This document shows positions 1 to 7,732 of a stretch of 31,997 bases of DNA, in pieces (the stretch's first letter is position 1; the number at the start of each line of letters is the position of its first letter). The DNA is taken from contig CAUTSA010000007.1 in NCBI GenBank assembly GCA_963540965.1, positions 1 through 31,997 on the forward strand, read 5' to 3'. Below the pieces are notes generated by a model. The model did not search any database. It saw only the letters and a list, made by a program, of their open reading frames with translations, and had not been told where the DNA came from. The translations under genes and the position numbers were made by a program. This DNA comes from Nanosyncoccus sp963540965. GTDB taxonomy: Bacteria; Patescibacteriota; Saccharimonadia; Saccharimonadales; Saccharimonadaceae.

Positions 1-120
1 GTTTCTTTTGGAGTTTCTTTTGGAGTTTCTTTTGGAGTTTCTTTTGGAGTTTCTTTTGGAGTTTCTTCTGGAGTTTCTTTTGGTGTTTCTCCTGGATTAT
101 TCTTTGGAGTTTCTTTTGGA
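1..120. repeat. 12-bp tandem repeat (coding minisatellite)
   Basis: Ten units of consensus gtttcttttgga. The first five (1-60) are identical and the next five carry one to several changes. Read on the minus strand each unit encodes Thr-Pro-Lys-Glu, with variants such as Thr-Pro-Glu-Glu and Asn-Asn-Pro-Gly. Twelve bases keep frame, so gain or loss of units would only change the length of the stalk. The array reaches the window edge, so its full length is unknown. Confidence 0.95.
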
Positions 121-1931
121 GTTTCGTCATCCTTTTTCTTGTCGCTCTCGTGAATACCACTACTATCATCGTGGTGATTTCCACCCCGATAAATACGACG
201 AATTTTCTTTTCACTAGAATCATCTTCTCCTTTATGAATTCCGCTTCCATCATCTAATTTTGGATCAGGATTACCAGGAAGTTCCGGTGTAATAGAAATA
301 GAAGTATAAGTAGAAGTTGAGCTAGATCTAGGTGTTATATACTCTGCCTTGTAGGTTGTTGAAGAATCCTGTTCCACAGTCTTAAGCATCCAACAGTCCT
401 GACCACAAACCACCAATACTCCCACATATTCCCACTTATTCATGGCTTCTTGAATTTCAGTGTCGCTCGCACCAGGTTTTATTAAATTACAAGACCGCAG
501 CCACTTCTCTTTCACCTCAGGATGACTTTCTACATAATTAAGACCAGTTTCTTTGTCTGAAAATTGCATAACTAGCGCATCGCCCTCAACTGGATTTACT
601 GATTTATCAGTCCTATATTCCGCACGATAAACTCTACTGATATCGTTTGTCTCGTTACCATTTTCGTCAAATAACTTGACGTATTCTGAACAATAATTAT
701 CCTTATTCCGTTCCAGCACGGTAAGACTTTGCGTCGTTTTCTCTGCAAATTCCTTATTCTTCTGCTCAACAATAGCCCTCTGCATGCTATATTGGGCAGG
801 ATCTTTCATTAGATTTATCAGGTTTTTACCCATATTCTCCTGATTAACCAAGTCTAGATTGTCAAAATCAGCAAATTTATAGTAGTTTTTCGTTAAGAGT
901 CCAACATTCCCCATGCGCTCATTCATTCTCTCGGCAGCCTTAAGATTCAAGGCATTTATGGCATCCTCATTACCTAATGCACTCTTATATTCTCTTGCCG
1001 CTCCACCATTAATCCAGTCACTATATGCATGAGTGAATGCACCAGCATGCTCTGAGTCCATATTGGCCTTGTCGACCATATCGACTCCAGAGTTATCACC
1101 GCCTAACGAGAAGTCAACCCCCTCGAGTACTGCTCCATTAGTTAATTTAATGTCTACGCGATTGTTAAGTTTATCTGCTTCGGATTTTTCACCACTTTGG
1201 ACAGCTGCCGTATCGTCTAATGCTTTTACTACATCTATTGAACCAGAGTCGCTCTCTTGTTGGTAGCCCAGCGCTCTCTGCTCTATGGCAGTAGCATTTT
1301 GAGCGGTTTTTCTGTTTAACAAACCACTATTTGCTCCTGCCCCAACTAAAGTTCCTAGGAGCAAAGCACCAATAGTAGTTCTAACAAAGAGTTTTCCTAC
1401 ACCAGATTTGCGCACCTTTTCCATAATACCAGCAACACGTCCACGTTTTTCAGCATTACCAGCATCTTCCTCATATCCTTTAGCTATATTGGGGTCACCA
1501 GGATTAAATTTATTCGCATCATCATCAGCCTCATTCTGTAATTTTGTCCCCCCTTCTTCAGTAGAATTATCCTGTATAGGAACAAAATATGCATGGTAAT
1601 TATGGTTTTTGGAGACATCCTGAGTACTAACCCCGCTATCAGCAATTTGAATAGGTCTATCATCAGGGCTATCGTTCACATTATTGGCAGCCATAGCATC
1701 CCTTAAGGCCTTATCATAATCACGACCTGATGTATTTGCACTCTTGTCAAGATCAACTAAAGTAAAATCATCTCCATCACCAAAATCTTCTCGAGGTTCA
1801 ATGTATGCACCACCCTTATATACAACTTTACCATTTCCAGTGTAGCTAAGATTCCTCATATCCCCCCATTCATTAATATTCCCACTATTCCCAGTATCGC
1901 CGTTGCCACTCTTATTTGGATCAAGACCCAT
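1..1931 (-). CDS. Large membrane-anchored surface protein with Glu-Thr-Pro-Lys repeats (C-terminus off the window)
   Basis: The minus strand is open from ATG at 1931 to the left edge, giving 643 residues with no stop. A strong AGGAGG Shine-Dalgarno sits in the last codons of the upstream gene, so the two are probably translated together. The first ~175 residues are polar, Asn/Gly/Asp-rich and presumably cytoplasmic. Residues about 180-203 (around VRTTIGALLLGTLVGAGA) form one membrane segment with basic residues before it, so the rest should face outward. A ~350-residue region of unknown fold follows, then a Ser/Asp-rich linker with two SGIH motifs, and from about residue 600 tandem ETPK units. 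Such Pro/Lys/Glu repeats usually form extended stalks through or beyond the wall. I do not recognise the family; a role in surface display or host contact is inference. Confidence 0.85.
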   Translation of the reverse strand, partial: MGLDPNKSGNGDTGNSGNINEWGDMRNLSYTGNGKVVYKGGAYIEPREDFGDGDDFTLVDLDKSANTSGRDYDKALRDAMAANNVNDSPDDRPIQIADSGVSTQDVSKNHNYHAYFVPIQDNSTEEGGTKLQNEADDDANKFNPGDPNIAKGYEEDAGNAEKRGRVAGIMEKVRKSGVGKLFVRTTIGALLLGTLVGAGANSGLLNRKTAQNATAIEQRALGYQQESDSGSIDVVKALDDTAAVQSGEKSEADKLNNRVDIKLTNGAVLEGVDFSLGGDNSGVDMVDKANMDSEHAGAFTHAYSDWINGGAAREYKSALGNEDAINALNLKAAERMNERMGNVGLLTKNYYKFADFDNLDLVNQENMGKNLINLMKDPAQYSMQRAIVEQKNKEFAEKTTQSLTVLERNKDNYCSEYVKLFDENGNETNDISRVYRAEYRTDKSVNPVEGDALVMQFSDKETGLNYVESHPEVKEKWLRSCNLIKPGASDTEIQEAMNKWEYVGVLVVCGQDCWMLKTVEQDSSTTYKAEYITPRSSSTSTYTSISITPELPGNPDPKLDDGSGIHKGEDDSSEKKIRRIYRGGNHHDDSSGIHESDKKKDDETPKETPKNNPGETPKETPEETPKETPKETPKETPKETPKE

Positions 1932-1932
1932 T

Positions 1933-2313
1933 TTACATTTCCTCCTTATTATTTAGATAATCATCTCTGAATTTGATCATTACTTTTTCAGCTATCTTAC
2001 TAGCATCAATGCCAGACTCTTCAACCACAGATTCAATCATCTCCTCTGATGCAGTACCATTTTCAAAGCTGTCATTAATTTTATTTACTAAATAATCAGG
2101 CAAGCTCATCAAGATCTCTGTCATTACAGCATCTTTAAGATCCTCAGCAATCTGCTGTTTCTCTGTTTCTGAAATATTCTGCCCTTTTTCTTCAACCAGA
2201 TTATTGACAAAAAGATCAATTAATTGATCCTGTGTCAAACCTGTAAGATCAGGCTCTTCAAACGACGCAGTTTGTGCTCCAGCACTAACCACTCTCGTCT
2301 CATCTTCTACCAT
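1933..2313 (-). CDS. Acidic 126-residue protein of unknown function
   Basis: Starts MVEDETR and is rich in Glu, Asp, Gln and Ile, with no Cys, no signal peptide and no membrane segment. The pattern of charged and hydrophobic residues from about residue 25 to the end suggests an all-helical cytoplasmic protein. A good promoter lies about 50 nt upstream, and AAGG about 11 nt before the ATG may serve as ribosome site. It ends one base before the start of the surface-protein gene and carries that gene's ribosome site in its final codons, so the two form one unit; a partner or assembly role for the surface protein is possible but unproven. I do not recognise the family. Confidence 0.8.
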   Translation of the reverse strand: MVEDETRVVSAGAQTASFEEPDLTGLTQDQLIDLFVNNLVEEKGQNISETEKQQIAEDLKDAVMTEILMSLPDYLVNKINDSFENGTASEEMIESVVEESGIDASKIAEKVMIKFRDDYLNNKEEM

Positions 2314-2370
2314 AGCGATAAAGACCTTTCTGTTAGTTTTTTATGTTAAAAATATGACTTTTATGCCCCA

Positions 2371-2399
2371 ATCATATCGCTAGTGTTAAAAATAGTCAA
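2371..2399 (-). promoter_or_regulatory. Sigma-70-type promoter for the 126-aa/surface-protein unit
   Basis: On the minus strand TTGACT (2394-2399) is followed by 17 nt and TATGAT (2371-2376). The start should be near 2364, leaving a leader of about 50 nt. Confidence 0.75.
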
Positions 2400-2543
2400 C
2401 ATCTTTATTTATTTTTTTATACACACGCACAACTTCGGTTAAATTATTCTATGTTCAAGTTTTTTAGAAAGACTGAACAATCTTTTTATAGACAATATAC
2501 ATATAGAAAACCGCTCATTTCCCAGTTGAGTAATTTAATTATA

Positions 2544-2570
2544 CAAAAAAATAGCACCCTATGGTGCTAT
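2544..2570 (-). terminator. Rho-independent terminator after the 38-aa ORF
   Basis: An 8-bp stem (ATAGCACC/GGTGCTAT) with a 4-nt loop is followed on the minus strand by a run of seven T. It lies about 50 nt past the stop of the small ORF. Confidence 0.85.
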
Positions 2571-2621
2571 TTTCATCAAAAAACTTAGCTTCTTAGTGAA
2601 GTCTAATGTTAATCTAAGTTT

Positions 2622-2738
2622 CTAAGCAATTTTTAAACCAGCTCGTCCAAGCCTAGCTAAAATTTTAGCTTGAGCTTCTGGACTCACTGTCTTTTTTAAA
2701 CTATATCCTGATTCATCGTTGAAATATTCAAACGTCAT
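2622..2738 (-). CDS. Small 38-residue protein of unknown function
   Basis: A complete small ORF: it opens MTFEYFNDESGYSL and ends in a basic, helical tail containing ILARLGRAGLKIA. It has its own extended -10 promoter, a purine-rich ribosome site (AAGGGGAAG) 2 nt before ATG and a terminator after it, so it is built like a real single gene although short. The tail could be amphipathic (Leu/Ile with Lys/Arg), as seen in membrane-active or ribosome-binding micropeptides, but no family is recognised. Alternatively the transcript acts as a small RNA. Confidence 0.55.
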   Translation of the reverse strand: MTFEYFNDESGYSLKKTVSPEAQAKILARLGRAGLKIA

Positions 2739-2781
2739 CTCTTCCCCTTCTTTTTATTTTTATTTTTTGCTTATTTATTCT

Positions 2782-2808
2782 ATTCTAGCATATTTTTTAA
2801 AAATGCAA
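2782..2808 (-). promoter_or_regulatory. Extended -10 promoter of the 38-aa ORF
   Basis: On the minus strand TGC-TAGAAT (2782-2790) has a weak -35 TTGCAT at 2803-2808, 15 nt away counted to the hexamer. Start expected near 2775, about 37 nt before the ATG. Confidence 0.6.
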
Positions 2809-2837
2809 CTGAATAAATTATTTAATTTAAATTTTTA

Positions 2838-3100
2838 GGCTACCTATTTTACAATAAGTAGCCTTTTATTTTTCTTGTCGGTCCTAAGCTTGTTCTTAAT
2901 GGCTCTTAGAATCGGCCTCTCTTCATCTTTTTTTCTTTCGTCCAATTTTATTTCTTTATATTCTATTTTCTTATATTTTTACCCTTACATTGGTCTTATT
3001 CCTCACTTATTTTTTATCTTTCTTGTTTAGCTTCCCCACTGCTCCTTTTCTGTTAGATTTTTTTTTATTTGCTTTTTGTTTTTATTTATTATCTAACTTG
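2838..3100 (-). ncRNA. Possible non-coding, purine-rich transcript
   Basis: Downstream of a near-consensus promoter (3106-3134) the minus strand runs about 260 nt of strongly purine-rich sequence with no convincing ORF. It has GTTAGAT/ATCTAAC arms near the 5' end and, at 2838-2863, an 11-bp stem with a GTAA loop that is fully paired only on the minus strand (one G:U). No U-run follows this stem on the minus strand, so the 3' end is uncertain and the RNA could continue into the 38-aa ORF as a long leader. No known RNA family is recognised. The rest of the gene-free stretch 2739-3267 holds only the promoters and terminator listed here. Confidence 0.3.
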
Positions 3101-3105
3101 TTTTA

Positions 3106-3134
3106 ATGATATCATGTTTATGCTTATTTGTCAA
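3106..3134 (-). promoter_or_regulatory. Near-consensus promoter facing the gene-poor stretch
   Basis: On the minus strand TTGACA (3129-3134), a 17-nt spacer and TATCAT (3106-3111). It is better than the promoters of most genes here, yet the first plausible ORF is about 360 nt away. Confidence 0.75.
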
Positions 3135-3216
3135 CACTTTTATTGGAATTATCCTTTAATTTCAAAATCTACCTCTGTTAGCTCACCCACTAAACCTCAT
3201 CAGTTACATTATATTT

Positions 3217-3252
3217 CAAAAAAAGACACGCTCTTCACGTGTCCTTTTTTTA
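3217..3252 (-). terminator. Terminator of the ftsA-ileS cluster
   Basis: Stem GACACG/CGTGTC with a 7-nt loop; on the minus strand it is followed by seven T. T-runs on both sides make it potentially bidirectional. It lies 16 nt past the ileS stop. Confidence 0.85.
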
Positions 3253-3267
3253 TGTTTCGCCCTCTCC

Positions 3268-6174
3268 TTAGGCCTTTTCTAGCGAGATAGTAATATTCTT
3301 ACCATTAACTTTCACAACTTCATCATACTGATAATTATTATCTCGTCCAAGCCCTACCGCTAACACCTCGGCTTTTAGTACATCTTGCCAATCCTCACTA
3401 ATTTCCGTATCGATTGATAATTTAATTCTATCATCAACCTCAAGCCCAGCTTTCTTCCTCGCAGCCTGTACAAAGCGAATTAACTCGCGAATAAAACCTT
3501 CTTCGAGCAGTTCTTCTGTCAAATGCTTATTCAGATAAGCTTTTTCGCCAGCTCTCACTGATTTTACATTGACTTCATCTGCAATGATTTGTTCATAATA
3601 TTCATCCAGTGGTTCACCTTCATAAATATATTCAGCAAGTGGTTGCCTAACCTTAATCTGCCCTTCATTCTCACTCTTATTCATCCTTAGAGCCAAGCCT
3701 TCAGTAATAATCTCACGAGTTCTTGCCATCTTCTCAAGTACCTTCTGGTTAATCTCTCCCGCTTCCGGCCAATTTAGTAGATGAACTGACTCTGTTACTG
3801 AAGAATCAAACTCTTCTCCAGTCATTTTCTGGTATAGCTCTTCCGCTAAGAACGGCGTAAATGGAGCTAAGATTTTAGCTAGATATACCAAGATAAAGTA
3901 TAGTGTGGAATATGCCGCATTCTTATCCGTATCATCCTCCGATTTCCAGAAACGCCTCCTTGAGCGTCGTACGAACCAGTTTGATAAATCATCGATAAAT
4001 AATAGTACATTCGATAATGCGCTTGGAATATTATAAGCTTCCATCCCCTTAGTAATTTCATTACGCAATTCATATATTCTTGAGACTAACCAAATATCCA
4101 GAGGGTTCTCCAGCTTTGAAACTGCAACCGCCTGCTTTGAATCAAACCCATCCACGGAAGCATACATCGTAAAGAAGTCGTACACATTCCAAATCATCGA
4201 TAATTTTCTAGCAACATCAGAGACATCCTTATCAATCAAGGCAAAATCCTCCCCCGCCAGTACTGGCGATGAAAGCATTAAGAAACGTAGTGCATCAGCC
4301 GAATACTTATCCATTAACTCCGTTGGATCGGTATAGTTTCCAAGCGACTTTGACATCTTACGGCCGTCATTACCTGCCACTGTACCAGTTGTAATTACAT
4401 TCCTGTAAGCCTTTTTGCCAAACAATGCAGTATTTACCACGTGCACATAATAGAACCAAGCCCTCACCTGCCCCACATACTCTACAATAAAATCAGCTGG
4501 ATAATTTTGTTCAAATTTCTCCTTATTTTCAAATGGATAATGTAGCTGCGCAAATGGCATCGAGCCAGATTCAAACCAACAGTCAAGTACTTTTTCAATT
4601 CTCTTAAAGTGCTCACCCTCGATATCGAATTCAATCTCATCCACCCAAGGGCGGTGATAATCTTCTAACCTAACACCAGACAACTCATAAAGCTCATCAT
4701 ATGAACCAACGACTTTAATAGTTCCCTTATCACCTTTCCATACTGGCATTGCAGTTGCCCAAAAACGGTCACGTGACAAGTTCCAATCTGGAGCCGCCTC
4801 AATATTTTTCTCGAAACGCCCGTGTTTTAAGTATTCTGGGAACCAGTTAATGTCTTCATTTTCCTCAATTAACTGTTCCTTCATTCCATTTACTGCAAAG
4901 AACCAACTTGGAAATGCACGATAAATAATCCTCTGTTTTGAACGTGGATTAAACGGATATTCGTGTTTAATATATTCAATCTTGTAAACGATACCTTTTT
5001 CCTCAAGCACCTTTGCGATAAACTTATTTGCCGCCCAAAGCTCAATCCCCGACTCATCCGTATCACGCACACCCATCTCGTTTAGCCACTTCTTCGCTGG
5101 TTCAAGATAATAACCGCCCTCATCGAGTAGATCAATAAAATCCACATCCTGCTCTAAACTTAGCTCATAATCCATCTCACCATAGGCCGGTGCAATATGC
5201 ACGATACCAGTACCATCAGAACTAGAGACAAAGTCAGCAGCTACAACCTTATATGTATTCTTTTTGCGCTTTTCTTTTGAAAAATTACACATGAGTGGTT
5301 TATATTCTAAACCAATCAATTCCTCACCTCTTAAAGTCTTGATCGCCTCACCTTCACCCAGTGCTTTTTCTGCCAATTCACTCGCTACAATCAATTTCTC
5401 ATCTCCAACTGAGTAAATTTTATACTCAAGATTCTTATTGATTGCCAAGGTTAAGTTTGCAGGTAAAGTCCAAGGTGTTGTCGTCCAGGCCAGTATTTTA
5501 GTCCCCTTTAGCTCCCCCTCACTCACAATCTCAAACTTAACATAGACAGATGGATCAGTTACGGTTTGGTACGCTTCATTATCCATTGTTACTTCTGTCT
5601 TCGACACAGGAGTTGAAAATTTCGTGTCATACATCAAGACCTTACGACCTTCATAAATTTTCCCCTGTTCGTATAGGGTTTTAAAGGCCCACCAGACCGA
5701 CTCCATAAAATTCTTATCCATTGTACGATAAGCGCCACGAAAATCTACCCAACGGCCAACTCGCTCAATCACCCCTTCCCAGGCTTCAGAATTCGAAACC
5801 ATCGACTCACGTGCCTTTGTAATATAGGTTGAAAGCGGCCACTTCGTGCCAATCTCACGTCTATCAGTAATACCTAGTTGTTTCTCCACAAAGTTCTCTG
5901 CAGGTAAACCATGACAATCCCATCCCCATCTTCGCTCAATCCTCTTACCACGCATTGTCCAAAAACGAGGCACAGCATCTTTTACGATTGAAGATAGTAA
6001 GGTGCCATGATGTGGCAAACCAGTAATGAATGGAGGTCCATCATAAAACACATATCCATTGTTAATATCTCGTTGCTCAATTGATTTCTCAAAGATTCGG
6101 TTCCTTTTCCAAAAGTCGACAATTGCCTTCTCGTACTCAATTGCTCTTCTTCTTGTGTTTGCTTGGTATTTCAT
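3268..6174 (-). CDS. ileS: Isoleucyl-tRNA synthetase, type 2 (eukaryote-like)
   Basis: Charges tRNA-Ile with isoleucine in the cytoplasm. The 968 residues carry the class I synthetase fold: GPPFITGLPHHGT (residues 46-58, the HIGH region), WGWDCHGLPAENF typical of IleRS, a CP1 editing domain in the middle, KMSKS at about 606-610 followed by LGNYTDPTELMDKYSADALR, and a C-terminal anticodon-binding region. There is no C-terminal cysteine zinc finger, and the overall pattern matches type 2 enzymes, a group that includes naturally mupirocin-insensitive members. The last His of HIGH is Thr (HHGT). The start overlaps the HD gene stop by 4 nt (ATGA), so translation is coupled. Confidence 0.97.
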   Translation of the reverse strand: MKYQANTRRRAIEYEKAIVDFWKRNRIFEKSIEQRDINNGYVFYDGPPFITGLPHHGTLLSSIVKDAVPRFWTMRGKRIERRWGWDCHGLPAENFVEKQLGITDRREIGTKWPLSTYITKARESMVSNSEAWEGVIERVGRWVDFRGAYRTMDKNFMESVWWAFKTLYEQGKIYEGRKVLMYDTKFSTPVSKTEVTMDNEAYQTVTDPSVYVKFEIVSEGELKGTKILAWTTTPWTLPANLTLAINKNLEYKIYSVGDEKLIVASELAEKALGEGEAIKTLRGEELIGLEYKPLMCNFSKEKRKKNTYKVVAADFVSSSDGTGIVHIAPAYGEMDYELSLEQDVDFIDLLDEGGYYLEPAKKWLNEMGVRDTDESGIELWAANKFIAKVLEEKGIVYKIEYIKHEYPFNPRSKQRIIYRAFPSWFFAVNGMKEQLIEENEDINWFPEYLKHGRFEKNIEAAPDWNLSRDRFWATAMPVWKGDKGTIKVVGSYDELYELSGVRLEDYHRPWVDEIEFDIEGEHFKRIEKVLDCWFESGSMPFAQLHYPFENKEKFEQNYPADFIVEYVGQVRAWFYYVHVVNTALFGKKAYRNVITTGTVAGNDGRKMSKSLGNYTDPTELMDKYSADALRFLMLSSPVLAGEDFALIDKDVSDVARKLSMIWNVYDFFTMYASVDGFDSKQAVAVSKLENPLDIWLVSRIYELRNEITKGMEAYNIPSALSNVLLFIDDLSNWFVRRSRRRFWKSEDDTDKNAAYSTLYFILVYLAKILAPFTPFLAEELYQKMTGEEFDSSVTESVHLLNWPEAGEINQKVLEKMARTREIITEGLALRMNKSENEGQIKVRQPLAEYIYEGEPLDEYYEQIIADEVNVKSVRAGEKAYLNKHLTEELLEEGFIRELIRFVQAARKKAGLEVDDRIKLSIDTEISEDWQDVLKAEVLAVGLGRDNNYQYDEVVKVNGKNITISLEKA

Positions 6175-6914
6175 AAACTCTCCTCCGTTTCATCTGTTAC
6201 ATTTTGTTTTTCTCTCATCATTCCATTCGGTTCCATCATTGTCGTTCTAATAATTTCATCCCTGAACAGCTCGTATATATTTATTCCAGTCTTTTTGTCA
6301 AAATACTGTTTTATTCTAAACAATTCTCTGAGATGATCACCTGCAGACCGAATACCATGTCGAATTAATATGTCAGAAAAACGATCCGATATTGTCATCA
6401 CCCCCATCGCATGCCCCATATTGTCAGCTAATTGAACCAAAAGATCTAAATCAGAAATCTCAGCCCCCTTCATATAAGCCTGCGTAAATTCTAGACTTTT
6501 TGGATCCAGTTCCTCCCAAAACTCAGCCCGTTCTATCTGTTTGTATCCGTAATACGTATGAGTCATTGAGACCTGTGCCAGCTCCACCAGCCCCTCGTTC
6601 GTCAATAGGTGATATCCCAAAATTGGATGACGTAAGCCAACCTTTACTTCCACGCATCGGCCAATATCATGCAGTAGTCCTGCGGAAAAAGCCATATCCG
6701 TCATTTCTTCGTCACTCAGCTCCCTGTCTGTTTCCGGCTCTTCTCCCGTGACTTTCGTGAACCTCAAATTTGCCCCATCCCCTATTACTGCTTTCGTAAT
6801 TGATTCTGCTACTTTGGCTACGTTTAAAGAGTGTTTTTCCCATGACAAAGAATACCCAGGCATCTCTTTTGCTTGCGCAAAAATTCTTAAGGCTTTCTCC
6901 CTGATTTTACTCAT
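6171..6914 (-). CDS. HD-domain phosphohydrolase-like protein
   Basis: A 247-residue protein starting MSKIREKAL. Metal-binding HD pattern: H28, H82-D83 in GLLHDIGR, then H96, H102 and H119 (THTYYGY), with a late LADNMG Asp. HD proteins hydrolyse phosphate esters such as nucleotides; the substrate cannot be read from sequence. An in-frame extension to 6992 is rejected because it would overlap the preceding gene and because TATAAT ends 7 nt before this ATG. It is followed by ileS with a 4-nt overlap, so it may be cotranscribed with the genes before and after it. Confidence 0.85.
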   Translation of the reverse strand: MSKIREKALRIFAQAKEMPGYSLSWEKHSLNVAKVAESITKAVIGDGANLRFTKVTGEEPETDRELSDEEMTDMAFSAGLLHDIGRCVEVKVGLRHPILGYHLLTNEGLVELAQVSMTHTYYGYKQIERAEFWEELDPKSLEFTQAYMKGAEISDLDLLVQLADNMGHAMGVMTISDRFSDILIRHGIRSAGDHLRELFRIKQYFDKKTGINIYELFRDEIIRTTMMEPNGMMREKQNVTDETEESL

Positions 6915-6921
6915 CCCCCTT

Positions 6922-6927
6922 ATTATA
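6922..6927 (-). promoter_or_regulatory. -10 box directly before the HD gene
   Basis: TATAAT on the minus strand, 7 nt from the ATG at 6914, placing the transcript start at or next to the start codon. The G-run between is not at normal Shine-Dalgarno distance. It would give ileS an internal promoter inside the cluster. Confidence 0.55.
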
Positions 6928-6936
6928 CAATATATT

Positions 6937-7203
6937 TTACACGCTGCGTAGCATATAAGACACTTGGTCAAACTTCGGTAGTGGTGAGCCACTCCATTTT
7001 TTTACAATTTCGCCACTCCCGCCCAGAATCAATAAACTTGGATATTGCATAATATCTCGAGTTGATGCAAAGATCTCCCCCTCAATTGTCTCCGGATCAA
7101 TCAATTCAACTTCTCGTCCAGTCTCACGCTGATATTCCACACTCCACTCTTCAGCCTCTCTAAAATATTCTGAATGTGTTTTTACTACAATTACAATTCG
7201 CAT
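6937..7203 (-). CDS. Thioredoxin-fold small protein without CxxC
   Basis: 88 residues beginning MRIVIVVKTHSEY with a beta-alpha-beta start, the YPSLLILGGSGEIVKKW strand-turn-strand typical of the thioredoxin fold (Tyr-Pro being the cis-proline site) and a C-terminal helix. It contains no cysteine at all, so it cannot be a dithiol oxidoreductase; a structural or binding role is more likely. GGGAGG lies 4 nt before ATG inside the end of nrdR, which it abuts with no gap, so the two are cotranslated. Similar small proteins ending in a Pro-Leu-Pro...VSYM-like tail seem familiar from Saccharibacteria, but this is memory, not a search. Confidence 0.7.
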   Translation of the reverse strand: MRIVIVVKTHSEYFREAEEWSVEYQRETGREVELIDPETIEGEIFASTRDIMQYPSLLILGGSGEIVKKWSGSPLPKFDQVSYMLRSV

Positions 7204-7662
7204 TTAATCCTCCCGTTTCTCTCTTTGCTCTCTAATAATTCTTTCAAATTCATCTAGTGATTTAAATTGTAAAAATACGCTAGCAAATCGGACGTAAGCT
7301 ACTTCATTAATTTTGGCTAACACATCCAAGATCGCCTGTCCTATCTCTTTCGAATAGACCACATCACGCCCAAGAGAATACACCCGCTCCACCACCTTAT
7401 TCACCACATCTTCAATTTCAAGTTCTGAGTTAAAAAATTTACCCACGCTGCGATTTACTGCCTTATGTAGCTTATCACGATCAAAAGGCTCCCTATTCCC
7501 ACTACGTTTCATCACCGCAAGTGGCGGCATTTCTATGCGCTCATAAGTTGTAAAGCGGTAGCCATCTGCCGTTACACGGCGACGGCGAATCATTGAACCG
7601 TCAGGAGTCTCACGGCTTTCAAGCACCTTACTATCACCAATCTTTACACCCATCATTTGCAT
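7204..7662 (-). CDS. nrdR: NrdR-type ATP-cone repressor lacking the zinc ribbon cysteines
   Basis: NrdR represses ribonucleotide reductase genes when its ATP-cone binds dATP/ATP. This 152-residue protein aligns over the whole family: GDSKVLESRETPDGSMIRRRR, then DGYRFTTYERIE, then an intact ATP-cone starting VMKRSGNREPFDRDKL. The usual N-terminal zinc ribbon (CPxC ... CxxCG) is replaced by MQMMGVKIGD and VTADG, and the protein has no cysteine. Start chosen at ATG 7662 because GGAGGT sits 4 nt upstream; an in-frame GTG at 7674 lies within that ribosome site. It follows ftsZ after two hairpins and is coupled to the thioredoxin-fold gene. Confidence 0.9.
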   Translation of the reverse strand: MQMMGVKIGDSKVLESRETPDGSMIRRRRVTADGYRFTTYERIEMPPLAVMKRSGNREPFDRDKLHKAVNRSVGKFFNSELEIEDVVNKVVERVYSLGRDVVYSKEIGQAILDVLAKINEVAYVRFASVFLQFKSLDEFERIIREQREKRED

Positions 7663-7708
7663 TTTTACCTCCACCTTTTATCTAGATAATTCTTTCAATT
7701 ACCCCTTA

Positions 7709-7723
7709 AGGATCTCTGATCCT
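7709..7723. other. Small hairpin between ftsZ and nrdR
   Basis: AGGATC-TCT-GATCCT, a perfect 6-bp stem with a 3-nt loop, about 45 nt before the nrdR start. No T-run follows on either strand, so it is not a standard terminator. Confidence 0.6.
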
Positions 7724-7732
7724 CAAGATTAC

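Noticed and set aside
1..120. CRISPR-like array at the left edge
   Set aside because: The 12-bp units are directly adjacent, have no spacers and are translated in frame as ETPK.
8..217. Plus-strand ORF across the repeat
   Set aside because: A shadow of the minus-strand coding repeat; monotonous FLLE translation and no expression signals.
2838..2867. Plus-strand terminator
   Set aside because: A T-rich run follows on the plus strand, but the plus-strand stem has a C:A mismatch and no plus-strand gene precedes it; the stem pairs fully only on the minus strand.
2844..2945. 33-residue TTG-start ORF on the minus strand in the purine-rich stretch
   Set aside because: No ATG/GTG, no ribosome site, and it ends inside a hairpin; long open frames are easy in purine-rich DNA. 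Kept only as a note to the RNA candidate.
6915..6992. N-terminal extension of the HD protein
   Set aside because: Overlaps the thioredoxin-fold gene and spans the TATAAT; the extension is not HD-family-like.
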